A DNA stretch of 64,000 nucleotides from Haematobia irritans (taxonomy: Eukaryota; Arthropoda; Insecta; Diptera; Muscidae): NCBI RefSeq assembly GCF_050003625.1, contig NC_134397.1, forward strand, positions 193,895,063 to 193,959,062, in the 5' to 3' direction. The translations under genes and the position numbers were made by a program. Shown here piece after piece: positions 1 through 10,499 of this stretch (its first letter is position 1; each line of letters begins with the position of its first letter). The notes beneath the pieces were generated by a model. The model made no database searches, was not told the DNA's origin, and saw only the letters and a list, made by a program, of their open reading frames with translations.

Positions 1-279
1 GTTTTCGTACAGCCCCCCATATAGACCGATCTCCAGATTTTATTTATTGGGATTCTAGAAACTGTATTTACTAACCGATTTGCCTGAAATTTGAAATCTA
101 GAGGTATTTTATGACCAGAAATAGGTGTGTCGAAAATGGGGAGTATCGGTCCAGGTTGTGATATAGCTCCCATATAAACCAATCCCCCGATTTGGGGTCT
201 TGAACTTTTAAAAACCGTAGTTTTTATTCGATTTGCCTAAAATTGGAAATCTAGATGTATTCTAGGACCACACATAAGT

Positions 280-625
280 GCCACCGTGGTGCAATGGTTA
301 GCATGCCTGCCTTGCATACACAAGGTCGTGGGTTCGATTCCTGCTTCGACCGAACACCAAAAAAAGTTTTTCAGCGGTGGATTATCCCACCTCAGTAATG
401 CTGGAAACATTTCTGAGGGTTTCAAAGCTTCTCTAAGTAGTTTCACTGCAATGTGGAACGCCGTTCGGACTCGGCTATAAAAGGGAGGTCCCTTGTCATT
501 GAGCTTAACATGGAATCGGGCAGCAATAAGTGATAAGAGAGAAGTTCACCAATGTGGTATCACAATGCACTGAATAGTCTAAGTGAGCTTGATACAACGG
601 GCTGCCACCTAACCTAACCTAACCC
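280..625 (+). mobile_element. tRNA-derived SINE, full-length copy
   Basis: The head reads like a tRNA gene with RNA polymerase III box A (TGGTGCAATGG) and box B (GGTTCGATTCC). It is followed by a roughly 240-bp body and a tail of CCTAA repeats. A candidate 5-bp target duplication AAGTG flanks it (276-280 and 626-630). The insertion splits one unit of the local tandem repeat, whose neighbouring units show the uninterrupted sequence. At least eleven other full or partial copies of the same element occur in the window. The body also contains a TATAAAA-like block at 476-482. Confidence 0.9.
287..341 (+). promoter_or_regulatory. Internal Pol III promoter (box A and box B) of the SINE
   Basis: Box A lies at 287-305 (TGGTGCAATGGTTAGCATG) and box B at 331-341 (GGTTCGATTCC), spaced as in tRNA genes. 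Both fit the eukaryotic consensus closely, so this copy may still be transcribable. That is inference; transcription cannot be read from sequence. Confidence 0.7.
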
Positions 626-985
626 AAGTGTGTAGAAATGGAGTGCATCGGTCTATGTCTCGGTGTAGACCCCATATAGACCGATCTCTCAAATTTACTT
701 CTTGGGCTTCTAGAATCCGTAGTTTTTATCCAATTTGTCATAAATTAGAAATCTAGAGGTACTTTAGGACCATAAAGAGGTGTGTCGGTCCAAGTTTTGG
801 TATAGTCCCCTTATAGACTGATCGCCCGATTTAACTTCTTGGGCTTCTAGAATTCGTAGTTTTTCCCAATTTGTCTGAAATTGGAATTCTAGAGGTATTT
901 GAGGAACACTAAAAGGTGTGTCGAAAATTTTGAGTATTGGTCCATATTTTGGTATAGCCCCCTAATGGCTAATGGGTCCACTGGC

Positions 986-1565
986 TGACCTATATGCGTT
1001 GAAATTTGATCATCTTGGTTGTATGAAATTTTGTTTTAGCTGCAATCTATAATAAAATTTCATAACCCGTGAACGCACTAGGGACTCACAAACTTAGAGG
1101 AAAACACTTCAGCCTTCAGGCAAAGAAAATTATGCTGATATCTTTCTTTCAAACGTTGCAGTATTATTTACAAAAAAGGGATGTGGGACCACTATTCGAT
1201 GGTCAATTCCTGCACGTATTCATCGACTATGGGATCTAAATAAATGCCGATTATTTTCGGGAAAATATCCTAAAGACAGTATTGAAGCCCTGGACAGACA
1301 AAGATTTCGGACCATAGATATTTCCACACGAATCCGGATATTAATACTTTTGAAGAGTAATGTTGGCTCTAAAAAAAACCAAGTGTCAATTATCTCAAAA
1401 CGGCGCTCTTCCAGAAGTGCAGCGTGGGATGGCTTCGTCGGTAGTTTGAAGCCCATAATTCTAGCCAATTTGAAAAATTCTAAGCTGATGCTAAAATTTT
1501 GTGTAACTGCAGTTTTACAATCGGATAAAAATTACGGTATTGAGAAGTCCACGAATCATATTGGG
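986..1565. other. Unassigned stretch between inverted repeat arms
   Basis: No recognised gene or repeat. Short open frames occur on both strands (about 1220-1468 minus, 1350-1619 plus) but they overlap and resemble nothing I know. The stretch lies between units of the same repeat in opposite orientations (1-985 and 1566-1850), so it may be the interior of an old fold-back element. Confidence 0.4.
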
Positions 1566-1850
1566 AGATCGGTCTATATGGGGACCGATCTGTACTATAT
1601 TCCTCACACTTATTTGTGAATCAAAAATATTACAAAATTTTTAATTTCAAATAAATGGGGCAAAAATAAAGAAGTCAAATCCGGAGATCGGTCTATATGA
1701 GAGCTATTCCGAAAACTGCACAGGTATAAACAAATTGGTGTCCAATCTTTGTGGACCGAAAATACCGATAGATGTACAATGATGTCCAAGAAGTAAAATT
1801 CGAAGATCGGTCTATATGGGGGCCGATATAAACCAAATTCAACGGAGAGA
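1566..1850 (-). repeat. Inverted relics of the left-hand tandem repeat
   Basis: The block GATCGGTCTATATG recurs near 1567, 1686 and 1805, spaced about 120 bp. It is the reverse complement of the CATATAGACCGATC block in the units at 1-985, so the arms face each other. Confidence 0.6.
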
Positions 1851-2788
1851 TATACAGACTTAGATATATCGTTGGATTGTCTTAGAACTTCTCCCTGTTC
1901 ATGAACATATTTTATCTACTCGTATAGCAGAAAACGATATTTCGATATTTGTGTTACACCACCTATTATCATCCTATGGTTTTGGGCATATTGATCGAAA
2001 CCTTTCTGCAGTCATTTCCATTCTCAATTCTTTTGCTGTCATGTCAAAATTATCTAAAACAGTTTTTTATTGCTATTGACACTATATAAAATAAATTTAG
2101 TCCATACAAACCAATGCAAGTTGTCCCTTTTGCATAAAAAATTGAAAATAATTAAAACACTGGAATTGCCTGATATATAAAAACCATGAATAGCAAAGTT
2201 GTACTATGCATCGCCATTTGAAACTTTCAATTCTTTTCATAAAACAAACGCTTAACAAACCAAGCGCCTGGCGTTTTTGCACTCACGAATTAATCGAGAA
2301 AAACAAACCTCAAGCCTCAAAGTTTACAGAAAGACAGCTTTATCCCTGGTATTTGGACCTTAATAGAAAATTTGAAAATAATTTTTATTGAAGAGAAGCT
2401 ATTCAACTTTTTTTTGTAAAAGTTCTTCAAACTTTTATTTAGAAAATATTTTAATGAAAAACTAAACCACACAGAGACCACTTAAACTCGTTTGTCGAAA
2501 TAACCCAAATGGAAAAATTGTGTGAAAACGGCAAACATGGTCCAATACAAATCTCAGATTTTTTGGTAAATGAAAAATACAGAAGGACTAGAATGAGCAC
2601 CATCAACGTCAGCCACATGAATGAAGCTGGCATTGACAAAGTCACAATCAGTTGGAGTAATTATAAATGGTAAAGTGTAAACTTTTGATATGAAAGTCAT
2701 TTACACAGACATACCACAAACGCCCAGAACTTTCAGATTAACTTGCAAAAGACAAAGAAGGCCTTGTGGGAGGCCTCTGTTCCATTGA
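1851..2788. other. Unassigned AT-rich sequence, probably host non-coding
   Basis: I see no conserved coding frame, RNA gene or repeat shared with the rest of the window. Short frames at 2097-2391 overlap on both strands and are not credible genes. Confidence 0.5.
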
Positions 2789-5700
2789 TATTGAATAGAA
2801 ATAAAATTTTGACAAAATTTTCTATAGAAAGAAAATTTTGATATAAATAAAATGTTGACAAAATTTTGTATATAAATAAAAGTTTGACAAAATTTTCTAT
2901 AGAAATAATATTTTGACATATTTTTCTATAGAAATAAAATTTTGACATAATTTTCTATAGAAATAAAATGTTGATAAACTATTCTATAGAACTAAAATTT
3001 TGACAAAATTTTCTATAGAAATATAATTTTGACAAAATTTTCTATAGAACTAAAATTTTGACAAAATTTTCTATAGAAATAAAATTTTGACAAAAATTTC
3101 TTTAGAAATAACATTTTCACAAAAAATTTCTATAGAACTAGAATCTTGACAACATCTGCTATAGAACTAAAATTTTGATAAAATTTTCTATAGAAATAAA
3201 ATTTTGACAACATTTTCTATAGAAATAAAATTTCGACAAAAATTTCTATAAAAATATAATGTTGACAAAATTTTCTTTAGAAATAAAATTTTGACAAAAT
3301 TTTCTATAAAAATTAAATTTTGACAAAATTTTCTATAGAAATTAAATTTTGACAAAATTTTCTATAGAAATAAAATTTTGAAAAAATTTTCTGTAGAAAT
3401 AAAATTTTGAAAAAAATTTCTGTAGAAATAAAATTTTGACAACATTTTCTATAGAAATAAAATTTTGACAAAATTTTCTTTAGAAATACAATTTTGACAA
3501 AATTTTCTATAGAAATACAATTTTAACAAAATATTCTATAGAAATAAAAATTTGACAAAATATTCTATACTAATAAAATTTTGACAAAATTTTCTATAGA
3601 AATAAAATTTTAGCAACATATTCTATAGAAATAAAATATTAACAAAATTTTCTATAGAAATAAAATTTTGACAAAACTTTCTATAGAAATAAAATTTTGA
3701 CAAAATGTTCTATAGAAATAAAATTTTGACAAAATTTTCTATAGAAATAAAATTTTGGCAATATTTTCTATAGAAATAAAATTTTGACAACATCTTCTAT
3801 AGAAATAAAATTTTGACAACATTTTCTATAGAAATAAAATTTTGATAAACTATTCTATAGATATAAAATTTTGACAAAATTTTCTATAGAAATAAAATGT
3901 TGACAAAATTTTCTATAGAAATTAAATTTTGACAACATTTTCTATAGAAATAAAATTTTGACAACATTTTCTATAGAAATAAAATTTTGACAAAATTTTC
4001 TATAGAAATAAAATTTTGACAAAATTTTCTATAGAAATAAAATTTTGATAAAACTTTCTATAGAAATAAAATTTTGACAAAATCTTCAATAGAAATAAAA
4101 TTTTGACAAAATTTTCTATTGGAAAAAAAATTTTGACAAAATATTATATATCAATAAAATTTTAACAAAATATTCTATAGAAATAAAATTTTGATAAAAT
4201 ATTCTATACTAATAAAATTTTGACAAAATTGTCTATAGAAATAAAATTTTGATAAACTATTCTATACAAATAAAATTTTGACAACATTTTCTATAGAAAT
4301 AAAATTTTGACAAGATTTTCTATAGAAATAAAATTTCGACAACAATTTCTATAGAAATAAAATTTTGACAAAATTTTCTTTAGAAATAAAATTTTGACAA
4401 AATTTTCGATGGAAATAAAATGTTGACAAGATTTTCTATAGAAATACAATTTTAACAAAATATTCTATAGAAATAAAATTTTGACAAAATATTCTATACT
4501 AATAAAATTTTGACAAAATTTTCTATAGAAATAAAATTTTGGCAACATATTCTATAGAAATAAAATTTTAACAAAATTATCTATAGAAATAAAATTTTGA
4601 CAAAACTTTCTATAGAAATAAAATTTTGACAACATTTCCTATAGAAATAAAATGTTGGCAATATTTTCTATAGAAAAAAAATTTTGACAACATTTTCTAT
4701 AGAAATACAATTTTGACAAATTTTCTATAGAAATAAAATTTTGATAAACTATTCTATAGAAATAACATTTTGACAAAATTTTCAATAGAAAAAAATTTTG
4801 ACAAAATATTATATATCAATAAAATTTTAGCATAATATTCTATAGAAATAAAATTTTGATAAAATATTCTATACTAATAAAATTTTGACAAAATTTTTTA
4901 TAGAAATAAAATGTTGACAAAATTTTCTATAGAAAGTAAATTTTGACAACATTTTCGATAGAAATAAAATTTTGACAAAATTTTCTATAGAAATAAAATT
5001 TTGACAAAATTTTCTATAGCAATAAAATTTTGACAAAATTTTCTATAGAAATAAAATTTTGACAAAACTTTCTATAGAAACAAAATTTTGACAAAATCTT
5101 CTATAGAAATAAAATTTTGACAAAATTTTCTATAGAAATAAAATTTTGACAAAATATTATATATCAATAACATTTTAACATAATATTCTATAGAAATAAA
5201 ATTTTGATAAAATATTCTATACTAATAAAATTTTGACAAAATTTTCTATAGACATAAAATTTTGATAAACTATTCTATAGAAATAAAATTGTGACAAAAT
5301 TTTCTATAGAAATTAAATTTTGACAAAATTTTCTATAGAAATAAAATTTTGGTAAAATATTCTATAGAAATAAAACTTTAACAAAATATTCTATAGAAAT
5401 AAAATTTTGATAAAATATCCTGTACTAATAAAACTTTGACAAAATATTCTATGGAAATAAAATTTTAAGAAAATATTCTATACTAATAAAATTTTGGCAA
5501 CATTTTCTATAGAAATAAAGTTGTGACAAAATATTCTATAGAAATAAATTTTTGACAAGATTTTCTATAGAAATAAAATTTTAAGAAAATATTCTATAGA
5601 AAAAAAAAATTGACAAAATTTTCTATAGAAATAAAATTTTGATAAAATTTTCTATAGAAATACATTTTTGATAATTTTTTTTATAGAACTAAAGTTTTGA

Positions 5701-6462
5701 CAAAATTTTCAATAGAAATAAAATTTTGACAAAATTTTCTATAGAAATAAAATGTTGACAAAATTTTCTTTAGGAATAAAATTGTGATAAAATATTCTAT
5801 AGAAATAAAATTTTAAGATAATATTCTATAGAAATAAAATTTTGACAAAATTTTCTATTGAAATAAAATTTGGACAAAATTTTCTATAGAAATAAAGTTG
5901 TGACAAAATTTTCTATAGAAATAAATTTTTGACAAAATTTTCTATAGAAATAACATTTTGACAAAATTTTCTACAGAAATAAAGTTTTGGCAAAATTTTG
6001 TACAGAAATAAAATTTTGACAAAATTTTCTATAGAAATAAAATTTTGACTCTAATTTCTATAGAAATAACATTTTCTATGGAAGTAAAATTTTGATAAAA
6101 TATTCTACATAAATAAAATTTTGAAAAAATTTTCTTAGAAATAACATTTGACTAAATTTTCTATAGAAATAAAATTTTGTTGACATTTTCTATAGAAATA
6201 AAATTTTGACAACATTTTCCATAGACATAAAATTTTGCAAAAAAAAAATTCTATAGAAATGAAATTTTCAGAAAATTTTCTATAGAAAAAAAATTGTGAA
6301 CATTTTCGATAGAAATAAAATTTTGACAAAATTTTCTATAGAAATAAAATGTTGATATAATTTTCTAGTGAAATAAAATATTGCTAACATTTTCTGTAGG
6401 GACGAAATTGTAGCTAAGTATTTTCGGTAGCAATAAAATGTTGACTAAATTTTCTATAAAGC
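2789..6462 (-). repeat. 29-bp minisatellite array, about 3.7 kb
   Basis: Around 125 head-to-tail units of 29 bp, each a palindrome TTTCTATAGAAA followed by a quasi-palindrome AAATTTTGACAAAATTT. This array is in GAC orientation, opposite to most arrays in the window. Longer duplications are visible: the variant string at 3512-3680 (ACAATTTTAACA, CTATACTAATA, then GCAACATATT) returns at 4441-4610, an offset of about 929 bp or 32 units. The variant TATTATATATCAATA occurs near 4141, 4806 and 5155. Frames across the array only translate the repeat. Confidence 0.95.
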
Positions 6463-6898
6463 CTATAACTTCGACATTTCGGAAAAAAATTTGTCCTTTG
6501 TTAACTTTGGAACAGTTGTTTGCAAGTTTCAGTATGGTCTGATGCGTATATCCGAACTACCGCGCCTATTGTTAATCCCACATTAATAGCATCTAAGACA
6601 AAGGACTTTATGAAAAACAAGTTGACAAAAATTTGTCAAAAAAAAAAAAATTGCTGGAAAATTTGCAATGGGGCTCCAGGTGAAGGGTTGTTGGTGAGAG
6701 GAGGAAGAGAGGCCTGCACTTTTCTGCTTTACTCTAATGTTTGCCAGGAATCAAAAGCTGGATCTCTGTGTGATCAGCTGGAGTAACGTAAGTAAGGCCA
6801 GAGACAAATTATAGTCACCTACTCGGATCAGCCACCATCACATCTTCAGAGGAGACTGATCTCCTTTCAATCCTCCTTTCGGGAGTCTCTTACGCTGA
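6463..6898. other. Unassigned sequence between array and LINE remnant
   Basis: The first bases are decayed array. The rest (about 6500-6898) holds no recognised gene; a frame at 6520-6786 has no recognisable motif. Confidence 0.4.
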
Positions 6899-7040
6899 TG
6901 GCAGTCGTTTCGTTCGGTTTCCAATTTATAGTATCAACGCATTTGTTAGGCTAGATTAGGTTATAGAGAATGAAACCAGATCCGTAGAAAGGGAATTGGA
7001 CCATATTGGTCCATTGTGATTTCTCTTGTTTCTTTCCTCT
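6899..7040 (-). repeat. Dispersed repeat, probable 3' end of an RNase H LINE
   Basis: This 142-bp segment is repeated at 10354-10495 with only a few differences and the same left boundary (TGGCAGTCGTTTCG). It lies at the 3' side of the minus-strand RNase H remnant at 7090-7680. Two copies sharing a 3' end but not a 5' end is the pattern of 5'-truncated LINE insertions, so I assign it to that LINE by inference. Confidence 0.55.
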
Positions 7041-7089
7041 ATTATCTGTCTTCCTCCGCCGGGATTATTCCCATCACATTTACGTTTTC

Positions 7090-7680
7090 AAAACGAGTTT
7101 TCTTGGTCTTCCATCAGGAAGGCTTGATGAAGACAAGAATATTCTTCAGATTACAGACCCGTACAACAGTAATAGCCTATTCTAATCGGTAATGCCGGAC
7201 TCTGGCACAGAAAATGGTAGGAGTCTTCCGTACAAATATCATCAGTCATTAAGCCAATCTTTACCATGTGTTTCCTAAGTGTGTTTTGTCCTTTTATGAT
7301 AACTAGTTAGGGTTTTCTTAGCTTTCTCATCTGGATCCTCAATACCCATTTCATTATGTCCATGTACCTAGCACAGAGTAATATTATGCTACATGCAGTG
7401 AGACCTCTAAGCTCTCTACGACAGCGGCTGGCTATCTTCACCTTTAATGACCTTTATTGTTGCCTGACTGTCGATGAAGCAGCTGATATCGCTTCTGAAT
7501 ATCGGTCTCATCAATAGAAGGTTCGCAGCTTTTGCAATGTTAAATACCTCCGCCTGCAAAATGCTGAATTCGCTATCCATTTTATATGACTCCCTTGTTC
7601 CCAACTCTTTGCTGTAAATTTAGGCCTCCACAACAAGGCCCCTAAGATGTCAGTTTATTATCCTTTTTTTGCTGCGATAG
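7090..7680 (-). pseudogene. Remnant of a non-LTR retrotransposon: RNase H and C-terminus
   Basis: On the minus strand, codons from about 7650 to 7416 give an RNase H-like stretch: a SKELGTRESYKMD segment, then SILQAEVFNIAKAA (the conserved E) and CFIDSQATIKVIKG (the conserved DSQ). Further downstream a second frame reads LRKHMVKIGLMTDDICTED, then SYHFLCQSPAL, which resembles the histidine/cysteine C-terminal motif of LINEs that carry RNase H (LOA, R1 or I-type clades). A TAA interrupts the frame near 7620 and the reverse transcriptase is absent. The LINE with YADD motif elsewhere in the window ends differently, so this is a second LINE family. Clade assignment is uncertain. Confidence 0.65.
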
Positions 7681-8627
7681 AAACTAGAAATGCTAGAACA
7701 TCACTAAGGAGTCTATTAAGAATGTATCCTTGACAACTGTGCCTTGTAATCACAATGCTTCCAGCATTCTCCCTAAACCTGCCAAACTACCAAATCAGAT
7801 GAGCCCCATCACCCCATCAACAAAAAGAAGAACTCTTCAAAATTTTTAGCACTTTAGACCATCTAAGCTAAAACCGAGAGGAGAAATTTCGATGTGGATG
7901 GTTGGAATTGGGGGCGGGTCATGAAGTGAAACGATTTTTAATCGAATTAAAAATGTGAACGAAACTTTGTTTTCCAATGAAATCCATTCACACTTATTGT
8001 TGTCGTTGTTGTCGTCAACGTCGTAATCGTCATCCTTGTATGGTGTAGTGCGAGTTGCCTTGTCTTCAACTCAGTGAAGCGTTTGTGTCATCATTGGTCT
8101 CTTCACTTTACTTCACTGCCATTTATCTGCGTCTCCCTAACCTAAGAAGGATGAGGAGGATTACGATGCGAAGGATACTGACTTACTGATTTACAACAGT
8201 ATCTTCCATATTTCTTCTTTACTTCTTTGGTGCAGATGAAGATTTTTGAAAATGAATGCAAATATTTTCAAGGACTTAAGCCAAAGATTCTTTCATTTCT
8301 GTTCTATTGTTTTGTGGATTTCTGTAGGAGTTTGGAAACTAGAGACAAATGAAAACAAAAACTGTTCGAAACTAATTTCTAGGATGTTAAGGATTTAGTT
8401 GCATACGAAAGGAAGATACTGGCGAGAGCGGAGAACGAGCAAAATTCCATTGTTTGGTTGGTTGAAGAAATTTTTAATTTATATTTTTAATTTATATCAA
8501 ATATATTTAAAATTTGTCATAAGAAATTAGTTTTCAAACTGATAAATCGATAAGGTGACACCATGCATGAAAGCAAATAATTAAAATCTGGGGAATTGAG
8601 CAACATCAGGACCCTTATGTTTGGTAT
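7681..8627. other. Unassigned, probably host non-coding sequence
   Basis: Contains a short TTGTTGTCGTTGTTGTCG-like triplet run near 7998 but no recognisable gene or repeat family. Confidence 0.5.
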
Positions 8628-8705
8628 ACTGACAGCCCAATATTTTAGACTCACCTTTAGACTTCTCTCTTATCAATAAGTGCTACCAGATTCTATGTTT
8701 AGCTA
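8628..8705 (-). mobile_element. SINE fragment (decayed, internally deleted)
   Basis: Matches the 3' half of the SINE on the minus strand: a GACAGCCCAATA-like tail block, then CTTCTCTCTTATCA and GTGCTACCAGATTCTATG. The segment between these blocks present in full copies (CAGTCCATTGTGATACC) is missing. Confidence 0.6.
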
Positions 8706-8779
8706 GATGACCAAAATTTAAAGAAAATTATCTACCAAATCAAGAATCTACCAAATTTAAAAATCTTAGTTCCAATTTT

Positions 8780-9225
8780 TAACAACATTTTATTTCTATA
8801 GAAAATTTTGTCAACCTTTTTTTATAGAAAAGTTTGCTAAAATTTCTGTTGGGATTTTTGGTAGAATTTTATTTCTATAGAAAATTTTGACAAAATTTTA
8901 TTTCTATAGACAATTTTGTCAAAATTTTATTTCTATAGAATTTTTTTTTTAATTTTATTTTTATAGAACTTTTTGCCAAAATTTTATTTCTATGGAAATT
9001 TTTGGTAGAATTTTATTTCTATAGAAAATGTTGTCAAAAATTGTATTTCTATGGAAAATTTTGTCAAAATTCTATTTTTATAGAAAATTTTGTTAAAATT
9101 TTACTTTTATGGAAAATTTTGTCAAAATTTTATTTCTATAGAAAATTTTGTTAAAATTTAATTTCTATGGAAAATTTTGACAAAATTTTATTTCTATAGA
9201 AAATTTTGTCCAAATTTTATTTCGT
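8780..9225 (+). repeat. 29-bp minisatellite array (left part)
   Basis: About 15 units in GTC orientation, several with the variant GGTAGAATTTTATT. The left flank has ATCTACCAAA twice, a motif that also borders arrays at 17284, 50820 and 60100. Confidence 0.9.
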
Positions 9226-9551
9226 TTTGTTTGTTATTGTTGGCTTCTCTTCAATCGTTATTGTTGTTTTTGATCTCAGCTTAAAGCCACGCATTGACTA
9301 AACTACAAGTGTAGCTTAACCAACAGAGGAAAAGTATGCTTGTCAAATTTATTTGGGCAAAGCCCTATAGACTGCAAGATGGTTGGATGTACAGCTGTTT
9401 CGGAATTACCACATTCCTCATCATCATCCTCTACTTGCAGCAAAACTATCAACCAATTATCAGAATAAATTCGGGTAATTCACTCAACCCAAAGTGAACT
9501 ACACTTGAACCTCCCGCAAAAGGGTTTGATAGTCGGCTACTGCCGACTATC
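9226..9551. repeat. Discrete 0.3-kb insertion in the 29-bp array, ending in a hairpin
   Basis: The 29-bp array stops and resumes around a non-repetitive block of about 320 bp. Its right end is a perfect 10-bp inverted repeat, GATAGTCGGC at 9528-9537 and GCCGACTATC at 9542-9551, with a TACT loop. The block also has CAAGTGTAG near its left part and its complement CTACACTTG near its right part. No protein motif is visible. It looks like a short non-autonomous element; the class is unknown. Confidence 0.5.
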
Positions 9552-9738
9552 AAAATTTTCTATAGAAAATTTTGTCACAATTTTATTTCTATGGAAAATT
9601 GTGTCAAAATTTTATTTCTTTGGAAACTTATAGCAAATTTTGCAAAAATTTTATTTTTTTAGAAAATTTTGTAAAAATTTAATTTCTATAGAAAATGTTG
9701 TCAAAATTTTATTTCTATAAACAATTTTGTCAAAACTT
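9552..9738 (+). repeat. 29-bp minisatellite array (right part)
   Basis: About six units resuming directly after the terminal hairpin of the insertion. Confidence 0.85.
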
Positions 9739-10245
9739 AATTTTTTTAATAGTATTCATTCATATAATAATTATATACATAATGTGTTTCTATGCCTCAG
9801 CGCCACTCGGGCATAGTTGAGGCTAGCTGGCGTTTTACTAAACTCGTATGATATGTAACTACAATCATCCCAGTTGAATAAAAGAGAATAGGATAGTGTA
9901 TTAAATAAATTCTGCTAATTACAATTTCAGAAAAAAGGAAACATTTTACTAAATCCAAATATTATAACACAAAATTAAAATTTAAAAATCACATGAGAAG
10001 TGCTTCTAAGTTGCATAGAAGATAATCCTTGAGTGCAATCTTAAAACGTGAAACTTGTACTATGTTATTTTCCCTATGTCTTGTGGGAGGCAGTTAGATA
10101 AATTTCAGACCTTTTCTTTCGCCCAAGACTCTCATTCAAAAATTTCCAGCATTTCTTCGGCTTTCGTTCTGTCAAGATTACAGTAGTAATAATCATTCAT
10201 CGACTCCCTAAAAGCTCTTCTTATTATGTAATTTATCCGTTTTAG
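9739..10245. other. Unassigned, probably host non-coding sequence
   Basis: No repeat seen elsewhere in the window, no credible frame. Confidence 0.45.
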
Positions 10246-10312
10246 CCTATAGAAAATTTTGTCAAAATTTTATTTCTATAGAAAATTTTATCAAATTTTA
10301 TTTCTATAGAAA
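10246..10312 (+). repeat. Two units of the 29-bp repeat
   Basis: A small isolated island of TTTCTATAGAAAATTTTGTC-type units. Confidence 0.8.
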
Positions 10313-10353
10313 TGGATGATACTTAAGCTTGGTTACATTATTGAAGCTGAACG

Positions 10354-10495
10354 TGGCAGTCGTTTCGTTCGGTCTCCAATTTCTAGTATCAACGCATTTG
10401 TTAGGCTAGATTAGGTTATAGAGAATGAAACCAGATCCTTAGAAAGGGAATTGGACCATATTGGTCCATTGTGATTTTTCTTGTTTCTTTCCTCT
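10354..10495 (-). repeat. Second copy of the 142-bp dispersed repeat (LINE 3' end)
   Basis: Nearly identical to 6899-7040. It starts at the same TGGCAGTCG point and breaks off at CCTCTGTTTC, where the first copy continues, consistent with a 5'-truncated LINE insertion on the minus strand. Confidence 0.6.
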
Positions 10496-10499
10496 GTTT

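Larger units (their letters stand above)
1..985 (+). repeat. Diverged tandem repeat, units of about 140-155 bp
   Basis: Four to five diverged units follow each other; each has a TATAGCCCCCATATA-like block, a CGATCTCC block, a CTTCTAGAA block and a GGTGTGTCGAAAAT block. One copy each of the first block lies near 12, 163, 664, 801 and 952, the SINE at 280-625 interrupting the second unit. The TATAGCCCCCATATA block also occurs in the internal repeats of the Helitron-like family at 36708-38435, so this is probably a distant relative of those internal repeats. Confidence 0.7.

Noticed and set aside
281..352. Functional tRNA gene calls at SINE heads
   Set aside because: Boxes A and B are good, but the segment is part of a repeated 340-bp element and the anticodon stem does not fold with a normal 7-base loop.
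2789..6462. Possible CRISPR-like array because of a regular 29-bp period
   Set aside because: There are no unique spacers; repeats are head to tail, and the context is eukaryotic transposon DNA.
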